Below the pieces are notes generated by a model. The model did not search any database. It was given only the letters and a program-made list of their open reading frames with translations, and was not told the origin of the DNA. Positions 7,364 to 17,706 of a DNA stretch of 64,000 nt are shown here, piece after piece. Origin of the DNA: Treponema vincentii. GTDB lineage: Bacteria; Spirochaetota; Spirochaetia; Treponematales; Treponemataceae. The position numbers and the translations under genes are program-made. Location of the stretch: NCBI RefSeq assembly GCF_018336815.1, contig NZ_CP050497.1:744001-808000 (forward strand), given 5' to 3'. Each line of letters starts with the position of its first letter. Position 1 is the stretch's first letter.

Positions 7364-8251
7364 CTATTCCTGCAACACAGCTTGCAGCACCCTGTCCTTT
7401 TGGCGCCAATTTTTATCGACGCGCACCTGTAAATCAAGCTGCACACGATAGGGGAAGATTTTGCGCAGTTCTTTTTGGGATTCTACTCTGATTGCTTTAA
7501 TCAGTGCCGCGCCCTTTCCGATAACCATAGCCTTTTGACTTTCCCGCTCTACACACAGAAAAGCGCGGACAAAAAGCTCCTTGCCGTTCTTTTTCATTTC
7601 CATATCCTGAATATCAACATACAGCGCATGGGGAATTTCTTCGTAGAGACGGCTGATAGCTTGGCCGCGAATAATTTCGGCAATACGGAAATCAACCGGC
7701 TGGTCGGTATAAAAGTCTTCGGGATACAAAAGCTCACCTTCGGGCAGAAGAGAAAACAACGCGGCAAGCACGGGTTCAAGCCCCGTCTTTTCCTGTGCGG
7801 ACAGCTCGAAAATCCGCTCTTGCGGTAGATCGGGTAAGGCCTGCATCAAGCTGATATGGGTTTGCCCGGGACGCGCAGCGGGACTGTCGGTTTTATTAAT
7901 ACCGGCAATCAAGCGATCTTGTTTATTTTTCAGCAATGCACAGATAGCCAGCTCTTCTTCGCCGAACGGACGCGATGCATCGATAAGATACAAAATCGCC
8001 TCCGCCTCTTGCAGACGGTTTTCCGCAATGAGCTGCATACGGCGGTTTATTTTTTTTTCACTGATATGATAACCGGGCGTATCAATAAAGATAATCTGCC
8101 CCTGCTCCGCCGTAAGGATACCGCGGACGGAGCTGCGCGTGGTCTGCGGCAGCGCAGAAACAATCGATACCGTTCCGCCGCAGACGTTGTTTAGAAATGT
8201 TGACTTTCCGGCGGAGGGGCGTCCGATAATACAGACAACGCCGCTCCGCAT
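7364..8251 (-). CDS. era: GTPase Era
   Basis: A 295-residue ribosome-assembly GTPase binding the 3' end of 16S rRNA. G1 GRPSAGKS at residues 10-17, G3 DTPG, and G4 NKTD are visible, followed by a C-terminal KH domain with GKGAALIKAI (the GxxG loop). I choose the ATG at 8251; a longer reading would overlap rnfB and add residues before the P-loop that the family lacks. It follows rnfB at 29 bp and may be read from the rnf transcript. Confidence 0.9.
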   Translation of the reverse strand: MRSGVVCIIGRPSAGKSTFLNNVCGGTVSIVSALPQTTRSSVRGILTAEQGQIIFIDTPGYHISEKKINRRMQLIAENRLQEAEAILYLIDASRPFGEEELAICALLKNKQDRLIAGINKTDSPAARPGQTHISLMQALPDLPQERIFELSAQEKTGLEPVLAALFSLLPEGELLYPEDFYTDQPVDFRIAEIIRGQAISRLYEEIPHALYVDIQDMEMKKNGKELFVRAFLCVERESQKAMVIGKGAALIKAIRVESQKELRKIFPYRVQLDLQVRVDKNWRQKDRVLQAVLQE

Positions 8252-8280
8252 GTTTTTATCCGGCACGTTGAGTACGCCGC

Positions 8281-9123
8281 TTAGCTCGCTTGGCACGCGC
8301 TGCACGGAGACTGTACTGCGATCTTATCTTCAACTAAGGCAAGTACCTTTGTCGGGCAGCCTTTAATACAGATACCGCAGGAATCGCATAACTCGTAATT
8401 AACTTCGGGGATTCCGTTGATAACTTTTATCGCACCCTTAGGGCAATTCTTCTCACACTTCATACACTTGATACAGCCGCGCTTACAGTTTTTCATAATA
8501 ACGGCTTTTCTCGGATTGCGACATGAACAAAGCGCAATGGAACCTTTCCGGCTTGTCGGTACGGTAGTCAAAATATGCTGAGGACAGGCTGCAACACAGA
8601 CTGCACAGCCGGTACACTTTTCGTAATCGACGTGCGGAATCCCATCCTCTCCGACATGGATAGCGTCAAACGGACAGGCCATTTCGCAGTCGCCGAGGCC
8701 GATACAGCCCCAATCGCATTCCCGCAGTCCGTTTACGGAAATCTTTGCGGCGCGGCACGTTTTAACGCCGACGTAATCAGCCTTTTCCTTACAGACATCG
8801 TGTGAACCTTGGCACAGTAACACCGCAACCTTTGCATCGGCATTTGCCGAAACGCCCATAATCGCGCCGACCTTTGCAGCAACGGGACCTGCCCCGACGG
8901 AGCAGCCGTTTACCGGCGCATTGCCGCTTGCAACCGCAGCCGCAAAACCATCGCAGCCCGGGAACCCGCAGGCGCCGCAGTTTGCGCCGGGAAGCACCTC
9001 ACGAATTTTTGCAACCGTTTCATCAGGCGCTACATAAAACAGCTTTTTAAAAAAGCCTAACAAAAAGCCTATCGCCAGTGATAAAATCAACGAGACAATA
9101 AGCGTTAAAATAATCGTATGCAT
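8281..9123 (-). CDS. rnfB: Rnf complex subunit RnfB
   Basis: A 280-residue polyferredoxin subunit of the ion-pumping ferredoxin:NAD+ oxidoreductase. One N-terminal membrane helix (about 5-27) is followed by CGACGFPGC (Fe-S cluster of the RnfB type), then CIGLGDCEMACPF, CTGCAVCVAACP, CIKCMKCEKNCP and CDSCGICIKGCP cluster motifs. It probably receives electrons from ferredoxin. Last gene of rnfCDGEAB; 17 bp after rnfA. Confidence 0.93.
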   Translation of the reverse strand: MHTIILTLIVSLILSLAIGFLLGFFKKLFYVAPDETVAKIREVLPGANCGACGFPGCDGFAAAVASGNAPVNGCSVGAGPVAAKVGAIMGVSANADAKVAVLLCQGSHDVCKEKADYVGVKTCRAAKISVNGLRECDWGCIGLGDCEMACPFDAIHVGEDGIPHVDYEKCTGCAVCVAACPQHILTTVPTSRKGSIALCSCRNPRKAVIMKNCKRGCIKCMKCEKNCPKGAIKVINGIPEVNYELCDSCGICIKGCPTKVLALVEDKIAVQSPCSACQAS

Positions 9124-9140
9124 ACTCTTTTCCTACTCCT

Positions 9141-9713
9141 TTAAATCATGCCTGCAAAACCGCCGAATGCCAAAGACAACAGAGCCGCAGCGACAAACAA
9201 AATAGGAGTACCCTTGAGGTACTTAGGTATCGGGGCAATATCAATGCGTTCACGTAAACCGGCAAACAAAACCATTGCCAACATATAGCTGATTGCGACA
9301 CCGATCGAATACACCATCGACTGAATAAAGGTATAGTCGGCGGCGATAACATCGAGCGTAACCGCTAAGATAGCGCAGTTTGTCGTGATAAGCGGCAAAT
9401 ACACACCCATCGCCGAATAGAGCGCCGGAGCGGATTTTTTCAAGTAGAACTCTACCAGCTGAACCAAGCTCGCAATAACCAAGATAAAGAGCAATGTCTG
9501 CAAAAAACCGAGGTTATACGGTGCAAGAACCAGTTTATAGAGCGGATAGGTCGCTGCTGTTGCAATAACCGTAACAAAGAGAACCGCCCACCCCATACCG
9601 GTAGATTTCTTAACATCGGATGTCATACCGATAAACGAACACAACGCAAGGAAGCGGATAAAAACGATATTTTTTACAAATACCGCAGCAAGAAAAATCT
9701 TAAACAGTTCCAT
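9141..9713 (-). CDS. rnfA: Rnf complex membrane subunit RnfA
   Basis: A 190-residue integral membrane protein with six predicted helices and the family segments FVKNIVFIRFLALCSF near the N-terminus and LITTNCAILAV in the middle. The ATG at 9713 is preceded by AGGAGG and is chosen over a 35-codon in-frame extension that lacks family similarity. The ribosome site lies within the alanine-rich tail frame that follows rnfE. Confidence 0.93.
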   Translation of the reverse strand: MELFKIFLAAVFVKNIVFIRFLALCSFIGMTSDVKKSTGMGWAVLFVTVIATAATYPLYKLVLAPYNLGFLQTLLFILVIASLVQLVEFYLKKSAPALYSAMGVYLPLITTNCAILAVTLDVIAADYTFIQSMVYSIGVAISYMLAMVLFAGLRERIDIAPIPKYLKGTPILFVAAALLSLAFGGFAGMI

Positions 9714-9983
9714 TTTCAGTTTCCTCCTTTGCAGGTTCAGCAGCAGCTTCGGTATTTGGTGCAACGGCTTGTTTCTCCGCTTCTGCTTGTGCTGCGGTAG
9801 CTTCTTTTTGTTCAGCAACCGGTTCCGGTTTGGCTGCAGCAGCTTCTTTTTCCGCTTCCGCTTTTAACGCAGCCTCTTTTTGTGCAGTCTCCGCCTTGAG
9901 CGCAGCTTCTTTTTTCAGCTCAGCATCGCGTAATGCAGCAGCTTCTTGCAATGCCGTTTCTTTTATCGCAGCAGCCTTCCGTA
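9700..9983 (-). other. Alanine/glutamate-rich tail of RnfE, out of frame by one base
   Basis: In the frame shifted by one base relative to rnfE, coding continues without a stop through repeats of the EAALKAE type, proline and glutamate, ending just past the rnfA ribosome site so that its stop overlaps the rnfA start region. Dropping one A from the six-A run at 9984-9989 (coding strand) joins this tail smoothly to RnfE. It would form a long charged helix. Its neat coupling to rnfA suggests it is truly translated. Confidence 0.6.
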
Positions 9984-10585
9984 TTTTTTCGCTGCTTCCG
10001 CTGATCCTGTATCAAATAGGTCAAGGCAATCAGAACCCCGAATACAAAGAAGCCTCCGGGAGAGTTCGCAAAGAATTTAATAAGGTAATCGTCTGATAAA
10101 AGACGCACACCCAGCACAGTACCGCTTCCTAAAAGCTCGCGGATGGCAGACATCACAACCAACACCCACGTAAAGCCCAAACCCATACCAAAGGCATCGG
10201 CAATCGCTTTTAAAGGAGACTCTTTCGAGGCAAAGGATTCAACACGCCCCATAATGATACAGTTTACAACGATGAGTTTGATAAAAATACCCATCGATTC
10301 GGAAAGTTCCGGCAAAAAAGCCTGCATCAAAAGGTCTACAATGGTAGTAAACGACGCGATAACAATGATAAAAATAGGGATACGGATATCGTTCGGGATA
10401 AATTTCCGAAACATACTGATAATCAGTTCACTCAACACGATAACGAAGGTCATCGCAAGCCCCATTCCGATACCGTTTGCAACCGAGGTTGTAATGGCAA
10501 GCGCGGAACAAAGCCCGATCATCAGCATAATGAGGGGGTTTTCTTTTACCAACCCGTTCGTAAAAATGCGTACATACTCTTTCAT
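9920..10585 (-). CDS. rnfE: Rnf complex membrane subunit RnfE, C-terminus frameshifted
   Basis: As read, 221 residues with six membrane helices and the family segments LVKENPLIMLMIGLCSALA, MGRVESFASKESPLKAI and AIRELLGSGT. The ATG at 10585 follows GAGGAG. The membrane core is complete by about residue 195; the residues after Q-R-K-N-T are cysteine-rich and unlike the family because the frame changes at a six-A run (9984-9989). The other frame gives an alanine-rich tail. Partner of RnfA in the ion channel. Confidence 0.88.
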   Translation of the reverse strand: MKEYVRIFTNGLVKENPLIMLMIGLCSALAITTSVANGIGMGLAMTFVIVLSELIISMFRKFIPNDIRIPIFIIVIASFTTIVDLLMQAFLPELSESMGIFIKLIVVNCIIMGRVESFASKESPLKAIADAFGMGLGFTWVLVVMSAIRELLGSGTVLGVRLLSDDYLIKFFANSPGGFFVFGVLIALTYLIQDQRKQRKNTEGCCDKRNGIARSCCITRC

Positions 10586-10598
10586 AACCGTTCTCCTC

Positions 10599-11177
10599 TT
10601 AGTTTCCGCTGCCTGAGCCACCAAGACCTTGGCTGCTCATGTATGAAGAAGCGGCATCGACGGCGATTTTTACCATACGGGTAACAGCCGTAGAGGTAAT
10701 CGTAGCGCCGGCAATCGCTTGAACATCGCTTCCCAGCGCAAAGGCATCGGTAGTCGGCTTATTACGGAACTGTCCGATGAACGGTTCATCCTTCGCCTTT
10801 GTTCCGATACCGGGTGAATCGGTTAATGTCAAAAACTGAATCATCCTCAGCTTTTCTTCCATATCAATACCGATAAGAATAGTCGCCTGATCATAGGTAT
10901 GCCCGCTCACCGTTACGATAATTCCCGCAGGCTTATCCCCCTGTAATGCGATAAAAGTATCGCCGAACGCTACCTTATCAACTGATTTCGGCATTCCTTC
11001 GGTAACAGGGCGAAATGAATCCGCCTCGGGGAAAATCGCTTGAAGCGCAAGTTTCGTCTTTGCTTCCTTTGAAGCGAGAATGCGGGGAGCGGTAAGCATA
11101 TTGACCGCAGCAAGCGCAAGACAAGCAACAACAGTATAGAGCGCCAACGTAACGGATAATTTCATCATCTGTTTCAT
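10599..11177 (-). CDS. rnfG: Rnf complex FMN-binding subunit RnfG
   Basis: 192 residues: one N-terminal membrane anchor, then a periplasmic FMN-binding domain. The motif AGATITST (near 165) is the covalent-FMN threonine site (S/A-GAT-x-T/S). PGIGTKAKDEPF is also conserved. Its ATG overlaps the rnfD stop (AATGA), with AAGGAAGG upstream, so translation is coupled. Confidence 0.92.
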   Translation of the reverse strand: MKQMMKLSVTLALYTVVACLALAAVNMLTAPRILASKEAKTKLALQAIFPEADSFRPVTEGMPKSVDKVAFGDTFIALQGDKPAGIIVTVSGHTYDQATILIGIDMEEKLRMIQFLTLTDSPGIGTKAKDEPFIGQFRNKPTTDAFALGSDVQAIAGATITSTAVTRMVKIAVDAASSYMSSQGLGGSGSGN

Positions 11178-12187
11178 TTTGCACCTTCCTTGGCTGCCTT
11201 AACGGGCTTTACATATCCGTATTTTTTCTGAATCAGTTTATTTAAGAATGTAACGACCGAATTCATAATCAAAATACTGTACATAACGCCTTCCGGCATT
11301 CCGGCAAACAGACGCATTAAAGCGGTAATTAAGCCGCAGCCCGCGCCGAAGATAATTTGTCCTTTAAAGGTTACGGGCGACGTTGCATAGTCGGTAGCCA
11401 TAAAGACGGCGCCGAACAGCAAACCGCCGCTTAACAGCGTCAAAAGCGGATCGATACCCGCAAGCCATGTTACCAACACTGCCGTTACTACCATAGAAAC
11501 AGGAATCTGCCATTCAATAACGTGGGTAACCAGCAAGTAGACAAAACCGATGAGAATGAGCGCCGCGCTCGATTCACCGATACAGCCGCCGTGATCTCCT
11601 AAAAAAAGTTTAAGATATACGTCGCTCGAAGAGGACAAACCCATCTTCTCTGCGATTGTCGCCGCAGTGGAAATCCCGCCTTCCGACATTTTTAGGTACG
11701 AAAGCGGCGTTGCCGTGCTCACTGCGTCAAAACCGTGATGAGGAGCAACCCACGAGGTCATCAGGCGTGAAAAACTGACAAAGGCAAACGCACGGCCTAC
11801 CAATGCAGGGTTAAACGGATTTGCGCCGAGTCCGCCGAAAAACTCTTTTGCTACGACAATGGCAAAGATTGCGGAAACAACGACAATCCAAATAGGAATA
11901 AGCGGCGGTAACACAAGCGCTAACAGCAAACCGGTTACTGCAGCGGAGCAATCCTTTATGCGGATATCCTTGCCCATCGCTTTACGGAATGCCGCTTCGG
12001 AACCGACCGCGACGCCTACGGAAACAATAATACGGATGAGCGCCGGCACTCCATACAGATAAATACCGTACAGCGCAAGCGGAGCAAGCGCAATCAGCAC
12101 GTGTATCATCAGTTTTTTAGTGGTTACGGGACTCGCAATATGCGGCGCAGGAGAAAGATAAATTTCGTTCTTATCTGATTCGGCCAT
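11174..12187 (-). CDS. rnfD: Rnf complex membrane subunit RnfD
   Basis: 337 residues with about nine membrane helices. STATPLSYLK contains the covalent FMN threonine of the RnfD/NqrB family; GGLGANPFNPALVGRAF is strongly conserved. It starts 3 bp after rnfC stops and overlaps rnfG by 4 bp. Confidence 0.93.
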   Translation of the reverse strand: MAESDKNEIYLSPAPHIASPVTTKKLMIHVLIALAPLALYGIYLYGVPALIRIIVSVGVAVGSEAAFRKAMGKDIRIKDCSAAVTGLLLALVLPPLIPIWIVVVSAIFAIVVAKEFFGGLGANPFNPALVGRAFAFVSFSRLMTSWVAPHHGFDAVSTATPLSYLKMSEGGISTAATIAEKMGLSSSSDVYLKLFLGDHGGCIGESSAALILIGFVYLLVTHVIEWQIPVSMVVTAVLVTWLAGIDPLLTLLSGGLLFGAVFMATDYATSPVTFKGQIIFGAGCGLITALMRLFAGMPEGVMYSILIMNSVVTFLNKLIQKKYGYVKPVKAAKEGAK

Positions 12188-12190
12188 AGC

Positions 12191-13568
12191 TTATTTTCCT
12201 CCTTGCGCGGCTGTTGCCTTTGCCGCTTCTTTTTGCTTTGCTTCGCGTAACAGCTGCTTTCCAACCTTGAACCGCTGGACAAGCTTTATACGCGCCGGAC
12301 ATACGTAAGAACAAATACCGCATTCAACGCAGTCCATAAGCCCGCAGCGGACAGCTTCATCAAGCTTATTCGCCTTTAATGCACGTATCATCAGAACCGG
12401 CGACAACTGACAACTGCAATGGGTTACGCACTTTCCGCATCCGATACACGGGCTTTCTTCATCAAGGTTGACTTCCTCCCTTGTTAAGAAAAGAACACCG
12501 GATGTATTCTTTTGCACGGGGAAATCGGCGCTCTTCATTGCAAAGCCCATCATTGGACCGCCTGAAATGATTTTGGTAACACCGGGTTTTAAGCGGATGA
12601 CATCAGGGATTAAATCGCCGATACAGGTACCGATAGGGGCGATCACGTTCACAGGATTTTCGCAGGCTCCACCCGAAAGCGAGAGCGGACGATCAATGAG
12701 CGGCGCTCCTTTACGGAACGCATCGGAAATCGCCTTCATTGTTCCGACATTCTGAACGATACACCCAATCTGGAACGGAAGCCCGCCGGAAGGAATCTCT
12801 CTGCCGACCACAGCGGAAGTCAGATTTTTTTCACCGCCTTGCGGATATTTCGTTTTGCACAACTCAACGGAAATATCATAAGCGCCCGGTCCGACAGGAT
12901 TTTGTTTTATCTTTGCAATAGCTTTTTCAAACACCGGCACCAAATGTGTTTTATTGTCTTCAAGCGCAATAATCCCCTTGTCGGCTCCGGTAATGTGCAT
13001 AATAATCGCCATCCCGTCTACAATCGTTTCGGCGGAATGATACATCGTCGCAGCATCGGTACACAGATACGGCTCGCATTCTGCAGCATTACCTAAAATG
13101 TAGTCTATCTTCGCATCTTTAGGGGGACTCAATTTAACATGTACGGGGAAAGAAGCTCCGCCCATACCGGTTATACCGGCCTCACGGATACGCTTAATAG
13201 CGTCCTCTTTTGTGCAGGTGAAGGGATCAAGCGGTTCCATAAAGGACTCGGAAGTATCCTCGCCCGCTTGAATTGCAATACAAAGTGCGTCCGTATTACC
13301 GGTAACGAGATGGGGTTCTATTTTTTTTACGGTACCGGAGATCGAAGCATGTACAGGCGCAGACATAAATTTGTCCGTTTCCGCTATTTTTTTGACCTCG
13401 TACAACCGTATCTCCAACCTTTACCAACGGAGTATTCGGAGCACCGCCTTGGGTAACAGGAATCCACACCATCTTTGTTGATGGCATGACAGCCAAGACT
13501 TCGGATTCGGCGGAAATAAATTTCCGCTCGGGAGGATGACAGCCTCCTTTAAATGATTTAGTACTCAT
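12191..13568 (-). CDS. rnfC: Rnf complex NADH-site subunit RnfC, one-base frameshift
   Basis: Two overlapping frames together make one normal RnfC (about 458 residues). The upstream frame, starting at 13568, gives K-S-F-K-G-G-C-H-P-P and VKVGDTVVRGQ; the downstream frame continues K-I-A-E-T-D-K-F-M-S-A-P-V-H, the rest of the biotinyl-like domain, then the flavin/NADH region and two C-terminal 4Fe-4S motifs, CIGCGKCVTHC and CVECGICSYVCP. The break is at a seven-A run (coding strand; 13387-13393); six A would restore the frame. RnfC should be essential for Rnf activity, so an assembly error or slippage is more likely than loss. First gene of the operon. Confidence 0.88.
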
Positions 13569-13676
13569 TCTTCTATTATATAAAACATCATATATTCAGT
13601 CAAGAAAAAAACACTATTGCCAATTATTGCATAATTAGGCATTATAAAGGTTCAGAATAGTAAGGAGTAGAATATT

Positions 13677-14873
13677 ATGAGTATGAAACCGATGCTGAGA
13701 AGCAATATCTGTTTGAATGCGCATCCTCAAGGATGTAAAAAGGCGGTTGAAGATCAAATCGCATATACAAAAAAACGGGTGGCATCTCACCCTGCGGGAA
13801 CGGCAGTACCGAAAAACGTTTTGGTAATCGGCTGTTCGGGCGGATATGGACTGGCAAGCCGCATTACGGCAGCGTTCGGCTACGGAGCTGCAACCATCGG
13901 TGTATCGTATGAAAAAGCCGGTTCCGAAAAAAAATGGGGAACTCCGGGGTGGTATAACAATTTAGCGGTTGACACCGCTGCAAAAGAGGCGGGGCTTATC
14001 TCCGTTACGATAAACGGCGATGCGTTCTCCGATGCTATTAAAGCGCAAGTGATTGATGAAGCAAAAAAGCGCGATATGAAATTTGATTTAATTGTCTACA
14101 GCGTGGCAAGCTCCGTGCGTACCGATCCCGATACCGGTGTTACCTACCGCTCGGCGCTCAAGCCTTTTGGGAAGCCCTTTACCGGCAAAACCCTCGATCC
14201 GTTCACCGGCGCTTTGACGGAAATTACCGCGGAACCGGCAACCGACGAGGAAGCCGCCGCTACCGTAAAGGTGATGGGCGGTGAAGATTGGCAGCGGTGG
14301 ATAGAAAAGCTCGATGCGGCGGATCTGCTTGCACAAGGATGCATCACGGTCGCCTATTCCTACATCGGGCCGGAAGCTACGCAAGCATTGTACCGCAAGG
14401 GAACCATCGGTAAGGCGAAGGAACACTTGGAAGCCACCGCCCATGTACTGAACACAAAACTCGCTGCCTTAAAAGGTCAAGCGTTTGTGTCGGTCAATAA
14501 GGGGCTGGTAACCCGTGCAAGCGCTGTTATTCCGGTTATCCCGCTCTATTTGGCAAGTCTTTTCAAGGTGATGAAGGAAAAAGGCACGCACGAAGGCTGT
14601 ATCGAGCAGATCAACCGCCTCTTCGACAGCCGTCTGTACACGGCGGACGGGGTTATCCCGACGGATAGCGAACACCGCATCCGCATCGACGACTGGGAAT
14701 TGGACGAAGCGGTGCAGTCCGCCGTTGCAGAGATTATGGCGACCGTTACCGACGAGACCAGCCGCGAGCGTACCGATGTAGACGAATACCGACACGACTT
14801 TTTGGCTATTAACGGGTTTGATATTGCCGGTATCGATTACGATGCCGAGATTGACCGGTTCGACCGGATATAA
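13677..14873 (+). CDS. fabV: Trans-2-enoyl-CoA reductase (TER/FabV family)
   Basis: 398 residues, matching the well-studied T. denticola TER throughout: ICLNAHPQGCKK at the N-terminus, the NADH-binding GCSGGYGLASRI, and the active-site stretch AYSYIGPEATQALYRKG with the Y-x8-K catalytic pair near 240. It reduces crotonyl-CoA or enoyl-ACP irreversibly with NADH, in butyrate formation or fatty-acid synthesis. Start ATG has AAGGAG upstream. It is divergent from rnfC and upstream of the acc genes, which fits a lipid role. Confidence 0.95.
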   Translation: MSMKPMLRSNICLNAHPQGCKKAVEDQIAYTKKRVASHPAGTAVPKNVLVIGCSGGYGLASRITAAFGYGAATIGVSYEKAGSEKKWGTPGWYNNLAVDTAAKEAGLISVTINGDAFSDAIKAQVIDEAKKRDMKFDLIVYSVASSVRTDPDTGVTYRSALKPFGKPFTGKTLDPFTGALTEITAEPATDEEAAATVKVMGGEDWQRWIEKLDAADLLAQGCITVAYSYIGPEATQALYRKGTIGKAKEHLEATAHVLNTKLAALKGQAFVSVNKGLVTRASAVIPVIPLYLASLFKVMKEKGTHEGCIEQINRLFDSRLYTADGVIPTDSEHRIRIDDWELDEAVQSAVAEIMATVTDETSRERTDVDEYRHDFLAINGFDIAGIDYDAEIDRFDRI

Positions 14874-14880
14874 GGTATGC

Positions 14881-14944
14881 TGCTTCTTTGCGAATCCGCA
14901 TCGGTTGTGTGTATCAGCTTCCGGCGCATTGAGGCAAAGAAGCA
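14881..14944. other. Hairpin between ter and accB
   Basis: An 11-bp perfect stem (14881-14891 with 14934-14944) with a long loop. No T-run follows, so it may be an mRNA stability or processing element rather than a terminator. Confidence 0.45.
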
Positions 14945-14980
14945 TCGGCATTAACACAGACTAAGAAACAGAGTAAGAAT

Positions 14981-15583
14981 ATGAACGAAAAATTTATTTT
15001 GAATGTCTTTGACAAGTTTGAAAAAAGCTCGGCTGTGCTGCTGCACATAAAGGAAGGCGAAGCGGAGCTGACCCTAAAAAAAGAAGCTGCGTATCAAAAT
15101 GCTCAGGCAGCCGTACCGTTCGCATTGCACAATGTACCGATGCAGCCGATTGCCGGAACGGAGACAAGCGGATATGCGGCAGGAGTCGGCGTACAAAACT
15201 CTCCTGCGAATGGCGGAACAACTTTTGCCGCTGGGGGGATGGGGCAGGCAAATGCAATGGGCGCAGCCGCCGGTTTTACGGGCACAGGAATCAATCCGGC
15301 AAGCGCACCGAGTGCAGCGGCGGTTACCCCCGGCACTGATGTAAACCTCGTTACGGTGAAAAGCCCCATTGTCGGCTCCTTCTACCGCTCGCCGTCTCCC
15401 GATGCTCCTGCGTATGTAGACAAGGGGTCTAAGGTTTCCAAAGGGCAGCCTCTCTGTATCCTCGAAGCAATGAAGATGATGAATACCCTTGAATGCGAGT
15501 ACGACGGTATTATTGAAGATATTCTTGCGGCAAACGGCGATTTAGTCGAGTTTGACCAGCCGCTCTTTACCATCAGGATTTAA
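14981..15583 (+). CDS. accB: Acetyl-CoA carboxylase biotin carboxyl carrier protein
   Basis: 200 residues. An N-terminal helical domain and a long Ala/Gly/Pro-rich linker (about 60-120) lead to a C-terminal biotinyl domain with the biotin lysine in EAMKMMN. The carrier moves carboxybiotin between AccC and AccAD. First gene of accBCDA. Confidence 0.93.
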   Translation: MNEKFILNVFDKFEKSSAVLLHIKEGEAELTLKKEAAYQNAQAAVPFALHNVPMQPIAGTETSGYAAGVGVQNSPANGGTTFAAGGMGQANAMGAAAGFTGTGINPASAPSAAAVTPGTDVNLVTVKSPIVGSFYRSPSPDAPAYVDKGSKVSKGQPLCILEAMKMMNTLECEYDGIIEDILAANGDLVEFDQPLFTIRI

Positions 15584-15585
15584 GT

Positions 15586-16911
<1,326 letters not shown>

Positions 16912-16919
16912 GGAAAGAA

Positions 16920-17705
16920 ATGATGGAATGTCCTCATTGTAAAAAACAATATGAACGGGAAATACTTTTAAAACACCTCATGGTATGTCCCGACTGCGGC
17001 TGTCATCTGCGGATGGATGTGCCCGAGCGGATTGCCTACCTTGCTGATAAAGGCACTTTTGAAGAACTTGATCCCACCTTGCGGACGATGAACCCCATTC
17101 AGATGGAGGGCTACGAAGAAAAAATCTCCGCCGCAGAGGCAAAAACTTCGATGAGTGAGGCGGTGGTTACCGGTAAGTGCAAAATCGAAGGCAGGGATGC
17201 CCTTTTGGGTATTATGTCATTCGACTTTCTCGGCGGCTCGATGGGGTCGGTTGTTGGGGAGAAAATTTCGCGGCTTATGTTAAAAGGTGCGGCGGAACGG
17301 ATACCGGTGATTATCTACGCAACGTCCGGCGGCGCGCGTATGCAGGAGGGGCTTTTTTCGCTGATGCAGATGGCAAAAACCTCCAGCGCAGCGGCGGAAC
17401 TGGACGACAAGGGTGTTCCCCTCTTTTTGATGCTCTGCGACCCCACAACCGGCGGTGTAACAGCGAGCTTTGCGATGCTTGGCGATATTATCGCTGCGGA
17501 ACCTCATGCGCTTATCGGGTTTGCGGGACCGCGCGTTATCGAAGGCACCATTCACCAGCAGCTGCCGGATGGCTTTCAGCGCGCCGAATTTCAGCTTAAA
17601 AAAGGCTTTGTCGACTGCATTGTACCGCGCATCGAACAAAAACACTTTTTTGCCGTGATGATTGACGCACATATTAATCCGCCGTTCGGCAAGGGAAGGA
17701 AGTAA
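16920..17705 (+). CDS. accD: Acetyl-CoA carboxylase carboxyltransferase subunit beta
   Basis: 261 residues. A short zinc ribbon CPHCKKQYE ... CPDCGCHLR, then the crotonase-fold transferase with SGGARMQEGLFSLMQMAKT and DPTTGGVTASFAMLGD. Somewhat shorter than the E. coli protein, mainly at the C-terminus. An AAGGAA site precedes the double ATG. Confidence 0.94.
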   Translation: MMECPHCKKQYEREILLKHLMVCPDCGCHLRMDVPERIAYLADKGTFEELDPTLRTMNPIQMEGYEEKISAAEAKTSMSEAVVTGKCKIEGRDALLGIMSFDFLGGSMGSVVGEKISRLMLKGAAERIPVIIYATSGGARMQEGLFSLMQMAKTSSAAAELDDKGVPLFLMLCDPTTGGVTASFAMLGDIIAAEPHALIGFAGPRVIEGTIHQQLPDGFQRAEFQLKKGFVDCIVPRIEQKHFFAVMIDAHINPPFGKGRK

Positions 17706-17706
17706 T

